Shown here: positions 28,984-38,703 of the stretch, in pieces
How positions within the stretch are numbered: the first letter of the stretch is position 1
Layout: every line of letters starts with the position of its first letter
DNA from: Gammaproteobacteria bacterium
Lineage (GTDB): Bacteria > Pseudomonadota > Gammaproteobacteria > Pseudomonadales > Pseudomonadaceae
DNA: 64,000 bases
Direction of reading: 5' to 3'
Assembly (NCBI GenBank): GCA_018816095.1
Contig: JAHIWP010000002.1
Span: 1 to 64,000 of the forward strand
Notes under the pieces: model-generated
The model's database searches: none
Told to the model about the DNA's origin: nothing
The model's input: only the letters and a program-made list of their open reading frames with translations
Program-made: the position numbers and the translations under genes

Positions 28984-29011
28984 TAAAAAACCGGCTTTGG
29001 CCGGTTTTTTA
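28984..29011 (+). terminator. Terminator after rpsT
   Basis: The hairpin AAAACCGGC-TTTG-GCCGGTTTT is followed by further Ts, 26 nt past the rpsT stop codon. Confidence 0.92.
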
Positions 29012-29073
29012 TTGCCCAGAGAAAAGCACCGACCACCCCCGCGAGCCCAAACAAACCTATAACCGACACACAA

Positions 29074-29104
29074 TAAAAAGCCCGAATCGCTTCGGGCTTT
29101 TTAT
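29074..29104 (-). terminator. Terminator after creA/proB
   Basis: The hairpin AAAAAGCCCGAA-TCGC-TTCGGGCTTTTT touches the creA stop codon and is flanked by A and T runs on both sides, so it can act on transcripts from either side. Confidence 0.9.
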
Positions 29105-29569
29105 TTAGGGCTTTTGCGGCCAAGGCAGAATCGGGATCGCGGTCACCGCATTTTGCGGACTGCCCTCGATCACCCGGTCGCTGTAGACCAGATAAACCAG
29201 GGTATTGCGCTTGCGATCGAAGAAACGCACCACCTGCATGGTTTTGAACACCAGCGAGGTACGCTCACGAAACACCTCTTCACCCTCTTTGAGCTTGTCG
29301 AGAAAGCTGATCGGCCCAACCTGACGACAAGCAATCGACGCTTCAGCACGATCCTCAGCCAAACCCAGCCCACCTTTGACGCCACCAGTCTTGGCTCGCG
29401 ACAGGTAGCACGTCACACCTGCCACTTTAGGATCATCGAACGCCTCAACCACGATCTTGTCGTTTGGCCCCATAAACTTGAAAACCGTCGACACCTCACC
29501 CACCTGCTCCGCCACCGCCAACCCAGGCAGCACCAGCAGCGCAGCGAGCAATCCTTTTACGATTTGCAT
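29105..29569 (-). CDS. creA: CreA family periplasmic protein
   Basis: The 154-residue protein has a Sec signal peptide ([21 protein letters not shown]) and the CreA domain: [41 protein letters not shown] and IACRQVGPI. Length matches E. coli CreA (157 residues). Its function is unknown; in E. coli it neighbours creBCD, but no CreBC system lies here. The start at 29569 has GAGGTGGAG upstream. It follows proB by 10 nt and shares its transcript, the order found in P. aeruginosa. Confidence 0.9.
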   Translation of the reverse strand: MQIVKGLLAALLVLPGLAVAEQVGEVSTVFKFMGPNDKIVVEAFDDPKVAGVTCYLSRAKTGGVKGGLGLAEDRAEASIACRQVGPISFLDKLKEGEEVFRERTSLVFKTMQVVRFFDRKRNTLVYLVYSDRVIEGSPQNAVTAIPILPWPQKP

Positions 29570-29579
29570 CAGCTCCACC

Positions 29580-30698
29580 TCAGACCAGAATCAAATTATC
29601 CCGATGCACCAACTCAGGCTCATCCACATAACCGAGCAACTGTTCAATCGCATCCGACGGCCGACCAATGATCTTTTGCGCCTCAAGCGCACTGTAATTC
29701 GCCAGGCCTCGCGCAATCTCGCGACCATCGACAGCCACACAGACGACCATTTCACCGCGCCGAAAACTACCCTGCACAGCCTTAACACCAACCGGCAGCA
29801 AACTCCGAGTACCGCTCACCAGCGCCTTAACCGCACCATCATCCAGCACCAGTGTGCCACGAGTCTGCAGATGCCCAGCCAACCACTGCTTGCGCGCCGC
29901 CAACATGCCACGCTCAGGCGCAAGCAGGGTACCCAGACGCTCGCCCGCTCTGAGCCGAGCCAGCACCTGCTCGATGGCGCCACCCACAATCACCGTATGC
30001 GCACCAGAACGCGCCGCCAAACGCGCCGCACGCAGCTTGGTCTGCATGCCGCCACGCCCCAACGCACCGCCTACACCGCCCGCCACGGCATCCAAAGCCG
30101 GATCATCGGCGCGCGCTTCGAAAATCAGCTCGGCATCAGGGTTATGCCGCGGGTCAGCGTTATACATGCCATCGCGATCGGTCAGAATCACCAATAGATC
30201 AGCCTCGACCAGGTTAGCTACCAGCGCCGCCAGGGTGTCGTTATCACCGAAGCGAATCTCATCGGTGACCACCGTGTCGTTTTCATTGATCACCGGCACC
30301 ACATCCAGATCCACCAGCGTGCGTAGCGTGCTGCGTGCATTGAGGTAGCGCTTGCGGTCTGACAGATCATCATGGGTTAGCAGGATCTGCGCCGTGCGCC
30401 GACCATGCTCAGCAAAACTCGACTCCCACGCCTGGATCAGCACCATCTGGCCAATTGCCGCCGCCGCCTGCAACTCGTGCATCGCACTCGGCCGCGCCAC
30501 CCAACCCAGACGACTCATACCCGCCGCCACTGCACCGGAAGACACCAACACCAACTCAACACCCTGCTCACGCAGCGCCACCATCTGCTTGACCCACACC
30601 GCCATCGCCGCACGATCCAAGCCACGCCCATCAGCAGTCAGCAGCGCACTGCCAATCTTCACCACCCAGCGCTGCGCACCGGTTACCTTGTCACGCAT
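29580..30698 (-). CDS. proB: Glutamate 5-kinase ProB
   Basis: The 372-residue enzyme phosphorylates glutamate in the first step of proline synthesis and is normally feedback-inhibited by proline. It has an amino-acid-kinase domain ([49 protein letters not shown]) and a C-terminal PUA domain from about residue 275. The ATG at 30698 matches Pseudomonas homologues ([14 protein letters not shown]). It lies downstream of obgE, separated by a terminator hairpin, the same order as in P. aeruginosa. Confidence 0.97.
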   Translation of the reverse strand: MRDKVTGAQRWVVKIGSALLTADGRGLDRAAMAVWVKQMVALREQGVELVLVSSGAVAAGMSRLGWVARPSAMHELQAAAAIGQMVLIQAWESSFAEHGRRTAQILLTHDDLSDRKRYLNARSTLRTLVDLDVVPVINENDTVVTDEIRFGDNDTLAALVANLVEADLLVILTDRDGMYNADPRHNPDAELIFEARADDPALDAVAGGVGGALGRGGMQTKLRAARLAARSGAHTVIVGGAIEQVLARLRAGERLGTLLAPERGMLAARKQWLAGHLQTRGTLVLDDGAVKALVSGTRSLLPVGVKAVQGSFRRGEMVVCVAVDGREIARGLANYSALEAQKIIGRPSDAIEQLLGYVDEPELVHRDNLILV

Positions 30699-30730
30699 GA
30701 TCATCCAACCCCAGCAGCGACCTGTGATTA

Positions 30731-30760
30731 CAAAAACGCCGCAATTAAGCGGCGTTTTTG
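30731..30760 (-). terminator. Terminator after obgE
   Basis: The hairpin CAAAAACGCCGC-AATTAA-GCGGCGTTTTTG lies 8 nt after the obgE stop codon, upstream of proB. It is nearly perfectly symmetric, with A and T flanks. Confidence 0.9.
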
Positions 30761-30767
30761 TAGTTGC

Positions 30768-32021
<1,254 letters not shown>

Positions 32022-32120
32022 CTAAAACGAGAAACACCAGGTTCTTGCAAAATTGACCTGCATTCAATTTGAACGCTAGCACCCAGGACAGTTTGGCAAG
32101 AACCCCAATAATACAGAAAC

Positions 32121-32153
32121 AAAAAAGCCCCGTCGCAAGGACGGGGCTTTCCC
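32121..32153 (-). terminator. Terminator after rpmA
   Basis: The hairpin AAAGCCCCGTC-GCAAG-GACGGGGCTTT lies just after the rpmA stop codon and before obgE. It is flanked on the left by an A-run that gives the U-tract on the minus strand. Confidence 0.88.
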
Positions 32154-32166
32154 AGCAGTCGCGCAA

Positions 32167-32424
32167 TTAAGCCGCAACGACGCTCACGTAACGGCGGTTG
32201 AACGCGCCTTTTACTTCAAACTTGATCACGCCTTCGATTTTCGCGAAGAGGGTGTGATCCTTACCCATGCCAACGCCGTAACCGGCGTGGAACTGGGTGC
32301 CGCGCTGACGCACGATGATGTTGCCAGGAATGATTTTCTGGCCGCCATACATCTTCACGCCAAGGCGTTTGGCTTCTGAGTCGCGACCGTTGCGGGTACT
32401 ACCGCCAGCTTTTTTGTGTGCCAT
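32167..32424 (-). CDS. rpmA: 50S ribosomal protein L27
   Basis: The 85-residue protein starts [24 protein letters not shown], the L27 signature, with an N-terminal tail reaching the peptidyl transferase centre. The conserved [28 protein letters not shown] follows. It starts with MAHKK, so it does not carry the cleavable N-terminal extension seen in Firmicutes. It is the second gene of the rplU-rpmA operon. Confidence 0.98.
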   Translation of the reverse strand: MAHKKAGGSTRNGRDSEAKRLGVKMYGGQKIIPGNIIVRQRGTQFHAGYGVGMGKDHTLFAKIEGVIKFEVKGAFNRRYVSVVAA

Positions 32425-32463
32425 GAGTTCAATACTCCTATAAAGGGATCAGACTGAAACGAG

Positions 32464-32775
32464 TTAAGCCTGGATACCGGTGATTTTGATCTCGGTGTAC
32501 CACTGACGGTGGCCCTGGCGCTTCATGTGGTGCTTACGACGACGGAACTTGATGATGGTGACCTTGTCGTGACGGCCTTGAGCGATCACTTCAGCTACAA
32601 CCTTGGCACCTTCAACAACCGGCGCGCCGATTTTAACGTCGTCGCCATTGCCGACCAACAGAACACGATCAAAAGTCACGGCTTCGCCAGTGGCCAGCTC
32701 GAGTTTTTCGATCTTGAGGAATTCGCCTTCGGCGACTTTGTATTGCTTGCCACCGGTAACAATTACTGCGTACAT
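32464..32775 (-). CDS. rplU: 50S ribosomal protein L21
   Basis: The 103-residue protein starts [25 protein letters not shown] and contains [16 protein letters not shown], the L21 23S-binding signature. CGGAG lies just upstream of the ATG. It forms the conserved rplU-rpmA-obgE order, with a promoter about 140 nt upstream. Confidence 0.98.
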   Translation of the reverse strand: MYAVIVTGGKQYKVAEGEFLKIEKLELATGEAVTFDRVLLVGNGDDVKIGAPVVEGAKVVAEVIAQGRHDKVTIIKFRRRKHHMKRQGHRQWYTEIKITGIQA

Positions 32776-32912
32776 GGTAAATCTCCGTTAATCCTGCTCA
32801 CCCAGCGCTTTATAGGAATAAGTGTCGGCTGGCATGGCTGCTCGGGGCCGTAAGGACACCCTTGCAATTGCGTAAGGCAGGGAAATACCCAGGGGGAAGT
32901 TCAGGGTGCGCG

Positions 32913-32941
32913 ATTGTACGCAAGCCGCAAGCCCGACGCAA
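32913..32941 (-). promoter_or_regulatory. Candidate promoter of rplU-rpmA
   Basis: On the minus strand, TTGCGT (32941-32936) and TACAAT (32918-32913) are 17 nt apart and followed by CGCGCACC, a GC-rich discriminator. The -10 is strong and the -35 matches only in TTG. The resulting leader of about 130 nt could carry an L21 regulatory structure. Confidence 0.5.
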
Positions 32942-32959
32942 GACCGCAAGGCACTTGCC

Positions 32960-32988
32960 TTGACAGCCCCTACCCTGCCCCATAGCAT
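32960..32988 (+). promoter_or_regulatory. Sigma-70 promoter of ispB
   Basis: TTGACA (32960-32965) and TAGCAT (32983-32988) are separated by 17 nt. The expected start near 32995 lies 26 nt before the ispB ATG. It is back to back with the rplU promoter. Confidence 0.65.
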
Positions 32989-33020
32989 GCCGCGCAACCC
33001 ATGAACAGCAGGTGTAAGCA

Positions 33021-33989
33021 ATGCAACCCCAGGCTTTCTACCGCGTGGTGGCGGATGACTTTACCGCCGTCGACGGCATCATCCGCGCCCAACTGGTGTC
33101 GCGCGTACCGCTGGTAGAGAAGATCGGCGACTACATTATTTCCGCAGGCGGCAAACGTTTGCGCCCCTTGCTGGTTCTGCTTAGCGGTAAAGCGCTGGGT
33201 CTGGACGGCGACAAGCTGCGCCTGCTTGCTGCCACCATCGAGTTCCTGCATACCGCCACTCTGCTGCACGACGACGTGGTAGACATGTCCGACATGCGCC
33301 GCGGCCGCAGCACGGCTAATGCGCAGTGGGGCAATGCGCCAAGCGTGCTGGTTGGCGACTTCCTTTATTCGCGCTCGTTCGAAATGATGGTCGAACTGGG
33401 CTCCATGCCCGTGATGAAGATCCTGTCCAAGGCCACCCGGGTGATTGCCGAAGGCGAAGTGCTGCAACTGTCGAAGATCCGCGACGCCAGCACCACGGAA
33501 GAGACCTATATGGAGGTCATCCGCGGCAAGACGGCGATGCTCTTCGAGGCCTCGACCCACAGCGCCGCCGCCCTGGCCAACGCCAACAGCGCGCAAACTG
33601 AAGCTCTGCGCACCTTCGGCGACCACCTCGGCGTGGCCTTCCAACTGGTCGATGACCTGCTCGACTACCGCGGTGACGCGACTGCACTCGGCAAAAACGT
33701 CGGCGACGACCTGGCTGAAGGCAAGCCAACCTTGCCGCTGATCTACACCATGCGCGAAGGTACGCCTGAACAAGCGGCCTTGGTACGCCAGGCCATTCAG
33801 AAAGGCGGCATCGAAGACCTGGAGAGCATCCGCAACGCAGTGGAAGCCGCCGGCGCCCTGGACTACACCGCCCAACAAGCGCGCAATTATGCCGACCGCG
33901 CGATCACGTGCCTGGATGCGCTACCTACCAGCGAATACCGTGACGCTCTCATTGAGCTTTGCCGCTTTGCAGTAGCCCGCACGCACTAG
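33021..33989 (+). CDS. ispB: All-trans polyprenyl (octaprenyl/nonaprenyl) diphosphate synthase
   Basis: The 322-residue trans-prenyltransferase builds the side chain of ubiquinone. Both aspartate-rich motifs are present: DDVVD within LLHDDVVDMSDMRRGR, and DDLLD within FQLVDDLLDYRGD. GGKRLRP near residue 40 is the substrate-binding signature. Pseudomonas normally makes ubiquinone-9, so a nonaprenyl product is likely, although chain length cannot be read reliably here. It is divergent from rplU, as in E. coli and P. aeruginosa, and followed by a terminator. Confidence 0.96.
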   Translation: MQPQAFYRVVADDFTAVDGIIRAQLVSRVPLVEKIGDYIISAGGKRLRPLLVLLSGKALGLDGDKLRLLAATIEFLHTATLLHDDVVDMSDMRRGRSTANAQWGNAPSVLVGDFLYSRSFEMMVELGSMPVMKILSKATRVIAEGEVLQLSKIRDASTTEETYMEVIRGKTAMLFEASTHSAAALANANSAQTEALRTFGDHLGVAFQLVDDLLDYRGDATALGKNVGDDLAEGKPTLPLIYTMREGTPEQAALVRQAIQKGGIEDLESIRNAVEAAGALDYTAQQARNYADRAITCLDALPTSEYRDALIELCRFAVARTH

Positions 33990-34007
33990 CAACCTGCCTG
34001 CAATCAA

Positions 34008-34032
34008 GAGCCCGTCCCTGTGACGGGCTTTT
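34008..34032 (+). terminator. Terminator after ispB
   Basis: The hairpin AGCCCGTC-CCTGT-GACGGGCT is followed by TTTTTAT, 18 nt after the ispB stop. Confidence 0.9.
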
Positions 34033-34147
34033 TATGGCCTGCCATCTATGGCGGCGCCCCTGTGGGCCGTGGCTGCGCGAGGTTAAAAATCGCAGCGGCA
34101 GTTTTCAGCTCGCGCGACGAAAGGCAGCAATTAAGCCTTGCTATAAA

Positions 34148-34166
34148 CATAATAGGAATTATTCTC
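34148..34166 (+). promoter_or_regulatory. Fur-box-like site upstream of the 34193 gene
   Basis: The minus strand reads GAGAATAATTCCTATTATG, matching 12 of 19 bases of the Fur consensus GATAATGATAATCATTATC. The site contains the perfect inverted repeat ATAAT-AGGA-ATTAT. It lies about 27-45 nt before the ATG, where it could block a promoter. Confidence 0.5.
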
Positions 34167-34192
34167 ATCCAACCATTTAAGGGAGATGAGTG

Positions 34193-34420
34193 ATGACCTA
34201 CCTAATCGATGCCTGGCTGGACCGCCCGCAGCCGTATCTGCGCATTCTTAATCGCAACACCGGCGAAGTTTGCGCACTGCTTAAGGAAGATGCACTGGAT
34301 GAGCTGCGTGATCAGGGCGATCTGGATTTGCACGAGCTGAACTCCAGCGAGCCGTTAGTGCTCAAGGAGCTGGTCCGTAATCTGTTTCTGTACTGCTACG
34401 CCCGGGCGTTGCGCCCCTGA
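34193..34420 (+). CDS. Small conserved Pseudomonas protein of unknown function (PA4570-like)
   Basis: The 75-residue protein has no signal peptide, membrane segment or cysteine cluster. It is acidic in the middle (LDELRDQGDLDLHEL) and ends in an aromatic/basic helix (NLFLYCYARALRP). Position after ispB and length match the PAO1 gene PA4570 as I remember it, which is also an uncharacterised small protein. The ATG at 34193 is preceded by GGGAGATGA, a strong ribosome site. The Fur-like box upstream suggests iron control; that is inference. It is followed by a REP doublet. Confidence 0.8.
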   Translation: MTYLIDAWLDRPQPYLRILNRNTGEVCALLKEDALDELRDQGDLDLHELNSSEPLVLKELVRNLFLYCYARALRP

Positions 34421-34426
34421 AACGCA

Positions 34427-34478
34427 TCGCGGGCGTGGCCCGCTCCTACTAAGTCGTAGGAACCAGCCACGCCCGCGA
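34427..34478. repeat. REP doublet (REPIN-like), two inverted REP copies
   Basis: One copy lies on the minus strand (34449-34427: GTAGGAGCGGGCCACGCCCGCGA) and a variant copy on the plus strand (34456-34478: GTAGGAACCAGCCACGCCCGCGA). The heads face each other across 6 nt. The arrangement matches the REPIN architecture of pseudomonads and fills the gap between two convergent genes. Confidence 0.85.
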
Positions 34479-34496
34479 AGGGAAGCGCCAGAGACG

Positions 34497-35114
34497 TTAG
34501 AGAACGTCCAGCAGCTCTACGTCAAACACCAGCACGCTGTGCGGCGGGATGCTGCCAACGCCTTGCTCGCCATAGGCCAGCTCGCTTGGCACATACAGAC
34601 GCCATTTGCTGCCGGCATTCATCAGCTGCAGGGCTTCGGTCCAACCAGCGATCACGCCGCCGACCGGAAACTCAGCAGGCTCGCCACGATCGTAGGAGCT
34701 GTCAAATACAGTGCCGTCGATCAGGGTGCCGTGGTAATGAGCACGAATGGTGTCTTCACGGGTCGGCATCGCGCCAGCACCGCTGCTCAGCACTTCGTAC
34801 TGCAGGCCAGACGCCAATACAGTAATGCCATCGCGCTTGGCGTTTTCTGCCAAGAAAGCCAGGCCAGCACCAGCAGCGGCCTCAGCCTTGGCTGCAGCTT
34901 CCGCTTGCATGATGTCGCGGATCACCTTGAAGCTGGCAGTCATATCGGCTTCGCTCACGCGGCTCGGCTGACCGTTGAACGCGTCAGTCAGACCCGCCAG
35001 GATAGCCTCCAGGCTTACACCCGGCGGCGGGTTGTCGCTCAGTTGACCGCCCAGTTGGCGGCCGATGCCGTAGCTGACGCGAGTTTCATCAGTCGAGAGA
35101 TTGATTTCGGACAT
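34497..35114 (-). CDS. fklB: FKBP-type peptidyl-prolyl isomerase FklB
   Basis: The 205-residue protein is an FkpA/FklB-type isomerase. An N-terminal helical dimerisation domain (DETRVSYGIGRQLGGQL onward, Ala-rich around 75-90) precedes the FKBP domain with TIRAHYHGTLIDGTVFDSSYDRGEPAEFPVGGVIAGW and VPSELAYGEQGVGSIPPHSVLVFDVEL. There is no signal peptide, so it is cytoplasmic like E. coli FklB (FKBP22). It converges on the small 34193 gene across the REP doublet. Confidence 0.94.
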   Translation of the reverse strand: MSEINLSTDETRVSYGIGRQLGGQLSDNPPPGVSLEAILAGLTDAFNGQPSRVSEADMTASFKVIRDIMQAEAAAKAEAAAGAGLAFLAENAKRDGITVLASGLQYEVLSSGAGAMPTREDTIRAHYHGTLIDGTVFDSSYDRGEPAEFPVGGVIAGWTEALQLMNAGSKWRLYVPSELAYGEQGVGSIPPHSVLVFDVELLDVL

Positions 35115-35176
35115 AGCACTGCTCCGCTAGGGGCTGAAAAAAGGTAGACCAGCCTAGCACAAACCGCCTGCCCGCC

Positions 35177-35323
35177 CTACCCGCCTGCAGCGCCTTGGCG
35201 ATTGCGCCGGCAGCGCTCGGAGCAGTACTTCACCTCATCCCAGCAACGTGCCCATTTCTTGCGCCAGGTGAACGGCAAGCCGCATTTCTGACAGGTCTTT
35301 ACCGGCAAGTCGGCTTTTTTCAC
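35177..35323 (-). CDS. DUF2256 zinc-ribbon-like small protein
   Basis: This 48-residue gene has four paired cysteines: TCQKCG near residue 11, and a later KYCSERC. It also has the DUF2256 signature [22 protein letters not shown]. It probably binds one zinc; function unknown. The GTG start at 35323 overlaps the stop of the photolyase gene (TTGTGA), so it is translationally coupled. DUF2256 genes commonly sit beside cryptochrome/photolyase genes, which supports both calls. Confidence 0.85.
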   Translation of the reverse strand: MKKADLPVKTCQKCGLPFTWRKKWARCWDEVKYCSERCRRNRQGAAGG

Positions 35324-36855
35324 AACGCCTCACCGGCATCCAGCCGCGCCAACAGTTGTTCACCGCGCTGCCAGAGCCCCTGCTGCTTGGCCTCAGTCAT
35401 CTTATCCAGGTTCCGGTAAATCATGCCCAAGCGGTGATTTGCACCGAGTTGCTCACGGTGGCGCATTAAAAAGTGCCAGTACAGAGCATTGAACGGGCAA
35501 GCCTGCTCACCCACGCTCTCGCTGACTTTGTACGCGCAGTCGCCACAGTAATTGGACATCCGCTTGATGTACTGCCCGCTCGAACAATACGGCTTGGAGC
35601 CCAGATAGCCGCCATCAGCATGCATGACCATGCCCAGGGTGTTGGGCAGCTCGACCCAGTCGAAGGCATCCATATACACCGCCAAGTACCAGTCACACAC
35701 CTGACTGGGCTGGATCCCGGCCAGTAAGGCGAAGTTGCCTGTGACCATCAGCCGTTGGATATGGTGGGCATAGGCGTGCTCCAGCGTCTGGCCGATGGCC
35801 TGGTTCATGCACTTCATGCGGGTTTTACCGGTCCAGTAGAACTCGGGCAGCGGCCGGGTATTGCCGAAGGCATTGCGCTCGGCGTACTCGGGCATGTGCA
35901 GCCAATAGATGCCGCGCACGTATTCACGCCAACCGATCAACTGACGGATAAAGCCCTCGGCAGCGTTCAGCGGCACCTGGCCACGCCAATAGGCGGCTTC
36001 GACATCAGCACATAGGCGGCGCACATCCAGCAGACCGATGTTAAGCGCCGCACTGATTCGCGCATGAAACAGAAACGGCTCACCGACCGCCATGGCGTCT
36101 TGATAATCGCCGAAAGCTGGCAGGGCGAAATCAAGAAAGTGCTGCCACAGCGCCTCGGCCTCGGCGTGGGTCACCGGGTAATCGAAGGACGCCAGGCTGC
36201 CGTAGTGATGACTGAAGCGCTCAGCCACCAGCGCCAGCACTTCCTGGGTAATAGCATCCGCTGGGAAGCGCGCGGTCATCGGCGCCTTTACCTGTTTGGG
36301 CAGCGCCTTGCGGTTTTCCGCATCGAAGTTCCACGCACCGCCTACCGGCGTGCCGTCGCCATTCATTAACAACCCGGTCTTACGGCGCATCTCGCGGTAA
36401 AAGAACTCCATACGCAGTTGCTTGCGCCCTTCGGCCCAAAGGGCGAACTCATCGCGGCCACAGACAAAGCGATGATCGGCATGCCAGGTGATCGGCACGT
36501 CGCAGTGCTGCAACTGATCCTCCAGGCGCCATTCACCGCACTCAGTCAGGTGCACCTCGGCGGCTTGCAACTGCGCTGCCCAGCGCTGCAACTCGCCAGG
36601 CAGCGAACCGCTGTTATCGGAGTCATCGAGTTTGACGTAATACACGCGCCAGCCGCGCTCACACAGGGCCTCGGCGAAGTGGCGCATGGCACTGAAGATC
36701 AGGGCGATTTTCTGCGGGTGGTGCGGCACATAATCGGTTTCCGCCGCCACCTCGGCGAGCAGCACGGCATCGCGCTGCGGATCCAGCGCTTGCAGGCTGG
36801 GTAAGTCGAACGACAGCTGGTCACCCAGCACCAGGGCAAGACGGCGAACACTCAT
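35320..36855 (-). CDS. Iron-sulfur bacterial cryptochrome / (6-4) photolyase (PhrB/FeS-BCP type)
   Basis: The 511-residue flavoprotein belongs to the FeS-BCP branch of photolyases, which carry FAD, a lumazine-type antenna and a [4Fe-4S] cluster. The four predicted cluster cysteines C349, C437, C440 and C453 each fall one residue before those of Agrobacterium PhrB. The N-terminal Rossmann half opens [20 protein letters not shown], and the FAD-binding half contains [15 protein letters not shown] and [23 protein letters not shown]. It probably repairs (6-4) photoproducts or acts as a blue-light sensor. It overlaps the upstream GIY-YIG gene by 4 nt and DUF2256 downstream by 4 nt, so all are one operon. 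Confidence 0.93.
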   Translation of the reverse strand: MSVRRLALVLGDQLSFDLPSLQALDPQRDAVLLAEVAAETDYVPHHPQKIALIFSAMRHFAEALCERGWRVYYVKLDDSDNSGSLPGELQRWAAQLQAAEVHLTECGEWRLEDQLQHCDVPITWHADHRFVCGRDEFALWAEGRKQLRMEFFYREMRRKTGLLMNGDGTPVGGAWNFDAENRKALPKQVKAPMTARFPADAITQEVLALVAERFSHHYGSLASFDYPVTHAEAEALWQHFLDFALPAFGDYQDAMAVGEPFLFHARISAALNIGLLDVRRLCADVEAAYWRGQVPLNAAEGFIRQLIGWREYVRGIYWLHMPEYAERNAFGNTRPLPEFYWTGKTRMKCMNQAIGQTLEHAYAHHIQRLMVTGNFALLAGIQPSQVCDWYLAVYMDAFDWVELPNTLGMVMHADGGYLGSKPYCSSGQYIKRMSNYCGDCAYKVSESVGEQACPFNALYWHFLMRHREQLGANHRLGMIYRNLDKMTEAKQQGLWQRGEQLLARLDAGEAL

Positions 36856-38252
36856 AAAACAACGACCTCGGTGTGCGGAAAGCGCCTTAAATGGCTGCGC
36901 AGGATGTGATACGCGTCGAGGCTGAATGCCTGAGCGGGGTGCTGCCGGGCCGCATCAATCAGCGCGGGATCATCGACGGTGGCCACGTGTCGCCACTGAT
37001 CGAGCACATGCCATTGGCACACGCGCTGTTCTAGATCGCGCTCAACTAGGGCAACTGGGCCCGGCCATGGCCATGTGGCAATGCGTAACTGCTCACAGCC
37101 CGCAAGCAAGCGGGCATCGTGTATTTCGCGCGGCTCACGCCCGCAGCACGCCCCCCGACACCCGCCAAGCTGCGTGGCAAAACACGCACCGTCACCGCGT
37201 TCCAGGCCTAACACGCGCAAGCACAATTGGCTGCGCCCGGCCTCACTGCGCAGCCACGCATGGGCCTGACGCCGTGAGCGAAACAGCCCCACGCTGCTGA
37301 CCTCGGCAGCGCCCTGCCCCACAGCTTGCAACTCAGGCCGCAAGCCATCTGCGGCGGCGATAAGCGCCCAGGTCAATAGGTCGCGCTGACGGCGAAGCTG
37401 GCGGTTATACAGCGGCAGCAGGCGCTTTACTTCAGCGGACTCCAGCAGCAGCGCCCCCAACTCTCCAGCCGTCGGCTGCACGCGGATATCACGCACCTGC
37501 TGAGCCATCTGCAGGCTGCGGCGGCTGTGATGATCATTCTGGAAGTGCGACTGCACCCGCTGGCGCACATTGCGGCTTTTGCCGATATACAGCAGGGCCT
37601 GATTCTCACCGTAGAAGTAGTAAACCCCGGGGCTGGCGGGTAAGGCCTGCAGCCGCTCAGCCGTCATAAACCGCGGCACGGCGGCTTTGCGCAGCTGCCG
37701 TCCGACCTGCTGACTCAAGACATCGTGCGGCACCTGCGCCACCAGCTTTAACAGCAACTGCCAAACAGCCTCGGCGTCTGGCAATGCGCGGTGTTGAAAA
37801 AAACGGTTAATGCCCTGCGCCACGCAAAGCGCATCAAGAGAATGGTTGGGCAAGTCAGGCCAAGCAGCGCGGGCTAACTGCAAGGTGCATAACTGGCGAT
37901 AGCGCACAGGCTGCCCAGCAATAGCAAAGCCACGCCGTAAGAAGGCATGGGCGACGCGCAAGTTGTGGCCAACCACAACCCGCCCCTGCAAGCAGCGCGC
38001 AAGTTCAGCGGCAATCTGGCTAAACCGCGGCTGGTCGAGCAACTCTGCCGGCAGCACGCCTGATGTGCGCGAGACGCTGGCTGGCAAACCACCGGCAGGG
38101 TTGATTAACCAGCTGTGCCGCGCCGTGACCGCGCCGCCATCAACCTGCAACACCGCCGCTTCCCAGATGCCATCCTTGTCGGGGTGCATACCTGTGATCT
38201 GCACATCCACGATGGCAAGCGCACGGGCAAACAGTGAGGCCGCTGCGGTCAC
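36852..38252 (-). CDS. DnaQ-like exonuclease domain fused to GIY-YIG nuclease domain (UvrC/Cho-like)
   Basis: The 466-residue protein joins an N-terminal DEDD exonuclease fold (about 10-175) to a GIY-YIG domain (GVYYFYGENQALLYIGKSRNVRQRV) of the kind found in UvrC and Cho. The exonuclease looks damaged. Motif I reads IVDVQITG where DxE is expected, and motif II reads GHNLRVAHAFL where HNxxFD is expected; HRALPDA is intact. The GIY-YIG residues (Tyr, Arg, and Glu in LLLESAEVK) look intact. The GTG at 38252 is the best start; the ORF upstream only shadows the DUF6482 gene. A role in UV-lesion incision is inferred from family and from the adjacent photolyase. Confidence 0.8.
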   Translation of the reverse strand: MTAAASLFARALAIVDVQITGMHPDKDGIWEAAVLQVDGGAVTARHSWLINPAGGLPASVSRTSGVLPAELLDQPRFSQIAAELARCLQGRVVVGHNLRVAHAFLRRGFAIAGQPVRYRQLCTLQLARAAWPDLPNHSLDALCVAQGINRFFQHRALPDAEAVWQLLLKLVAQVPHDVLSQQVGRQLRKAAVPRFMTAERLQALPASPGVYYFYGENQALLYIGKSRNVRQRVQSHFQNDHHSRRSLQMAQQVRDIRVQPTAGELGALLLESAEVKRLLPLYNRQLRRQRDLLTWALIAAADGLRPELQAVGQGAAEVSSVGLFRSRRQAHAWLRSEAGRSQLCLRVLGLERGDGACFATQLGGCRGACCGREPREIHDARLLAGCEQLRIATWPWPGPVALVERDLEQRVCQWHVLDQWRHVATVDDPALIDAARQHPAQAFSLDAYHILRSHLRRFPHTEVVVL

Positions 38253-38256
38253 ATCA

Positions 38257-38562
38257 CTACCACGAGGAAATAAAGGAAATCGGCACGCGCAGGACATCTT
38301 GAGTGCCGTCTTGCATACCGCACATCTCGTCATGCACCACGGCATGCACCAAGTGGAACGGGATCGGCGGCATGTCGGTGAGCATATCGCGCGCGTGTTC
38401 AACCGAGCGCAGGTGCAGGGTTTTACCGTTGCCATCGCGCAGCGGGTGGACACGCCCATCCATGTGCGCTTCGAGCAAGTAGATACCGCCCTCAATGGAA
38501 ATAAGATTGAGCGCGTCGATATGCCCGGCATGGGCGTGCTGCGACAGGTTTTGCAGATTCAT
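38257..38562 (-). CDS. DUF6482 family protein
   Basis: The 101-residue protein matches the DUF6482 family of small proteins in Pseudomonas. It begins MNLQNLSQHAHAGHIDALNLISIEGGIYLLEAHMDG and has a conserved DGNGKTLHLRSVEHAR segment, with no signal peptide or membrane helix. Function unknown. It is the first gene of the run DUF6482, exonuclease/GIY-YIG, photolyase, DUF2256; the next start lies about 5 nt past its stop. The evidence for a joint role is the close spacing only. Confidence 0.8.
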   Translation of the reverse strand: MNLQNLSQHAHAGHIDALNLISIEGGIYLLEAHMDGRVHPLRDGNGKTLHLRSVEHARDMLTDMPPIPFHLVHAVVHDEMCGMQDGTQDVLRVPISFISSW

Positions 38563-38652
38563 GGCGATTACCTCAGGCGAGCGAAGTTATACAAAAAATC
38601 ATACAAATACAATTCTTGTACAACACAGCAAAAGCACAAGGCCAAACGCAAA

Positions 38653-38682
38653 CCGCCCGTCCGTTTTGCAACGGCCGGGCGG
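38653..38682 (-). terminator. Probable terminator after the yqhA-like gene
   Basis: The hairpin CCGCCCGTCCGT-TTTGCA-ACGGCCGGGCGG has one mismatch. Reading the minus strand it is followed by TTTGCGTTT, a weak U-tract. It separates the YqhA gene from the DUF6482 operon. Confidence 0.55.
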
Positions 38683-38703
38683 CGGGTGACTCGCTCAGAA
38701 AAA

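Noticed and set aside
38253..38531. 93-codon N-terminal extension of the GIY-YIG fusion protein
   Set aside because: It is Arg/Cys/Thr-rich and overlaps the DUF6482 gene in another frame, so it is a shadow.
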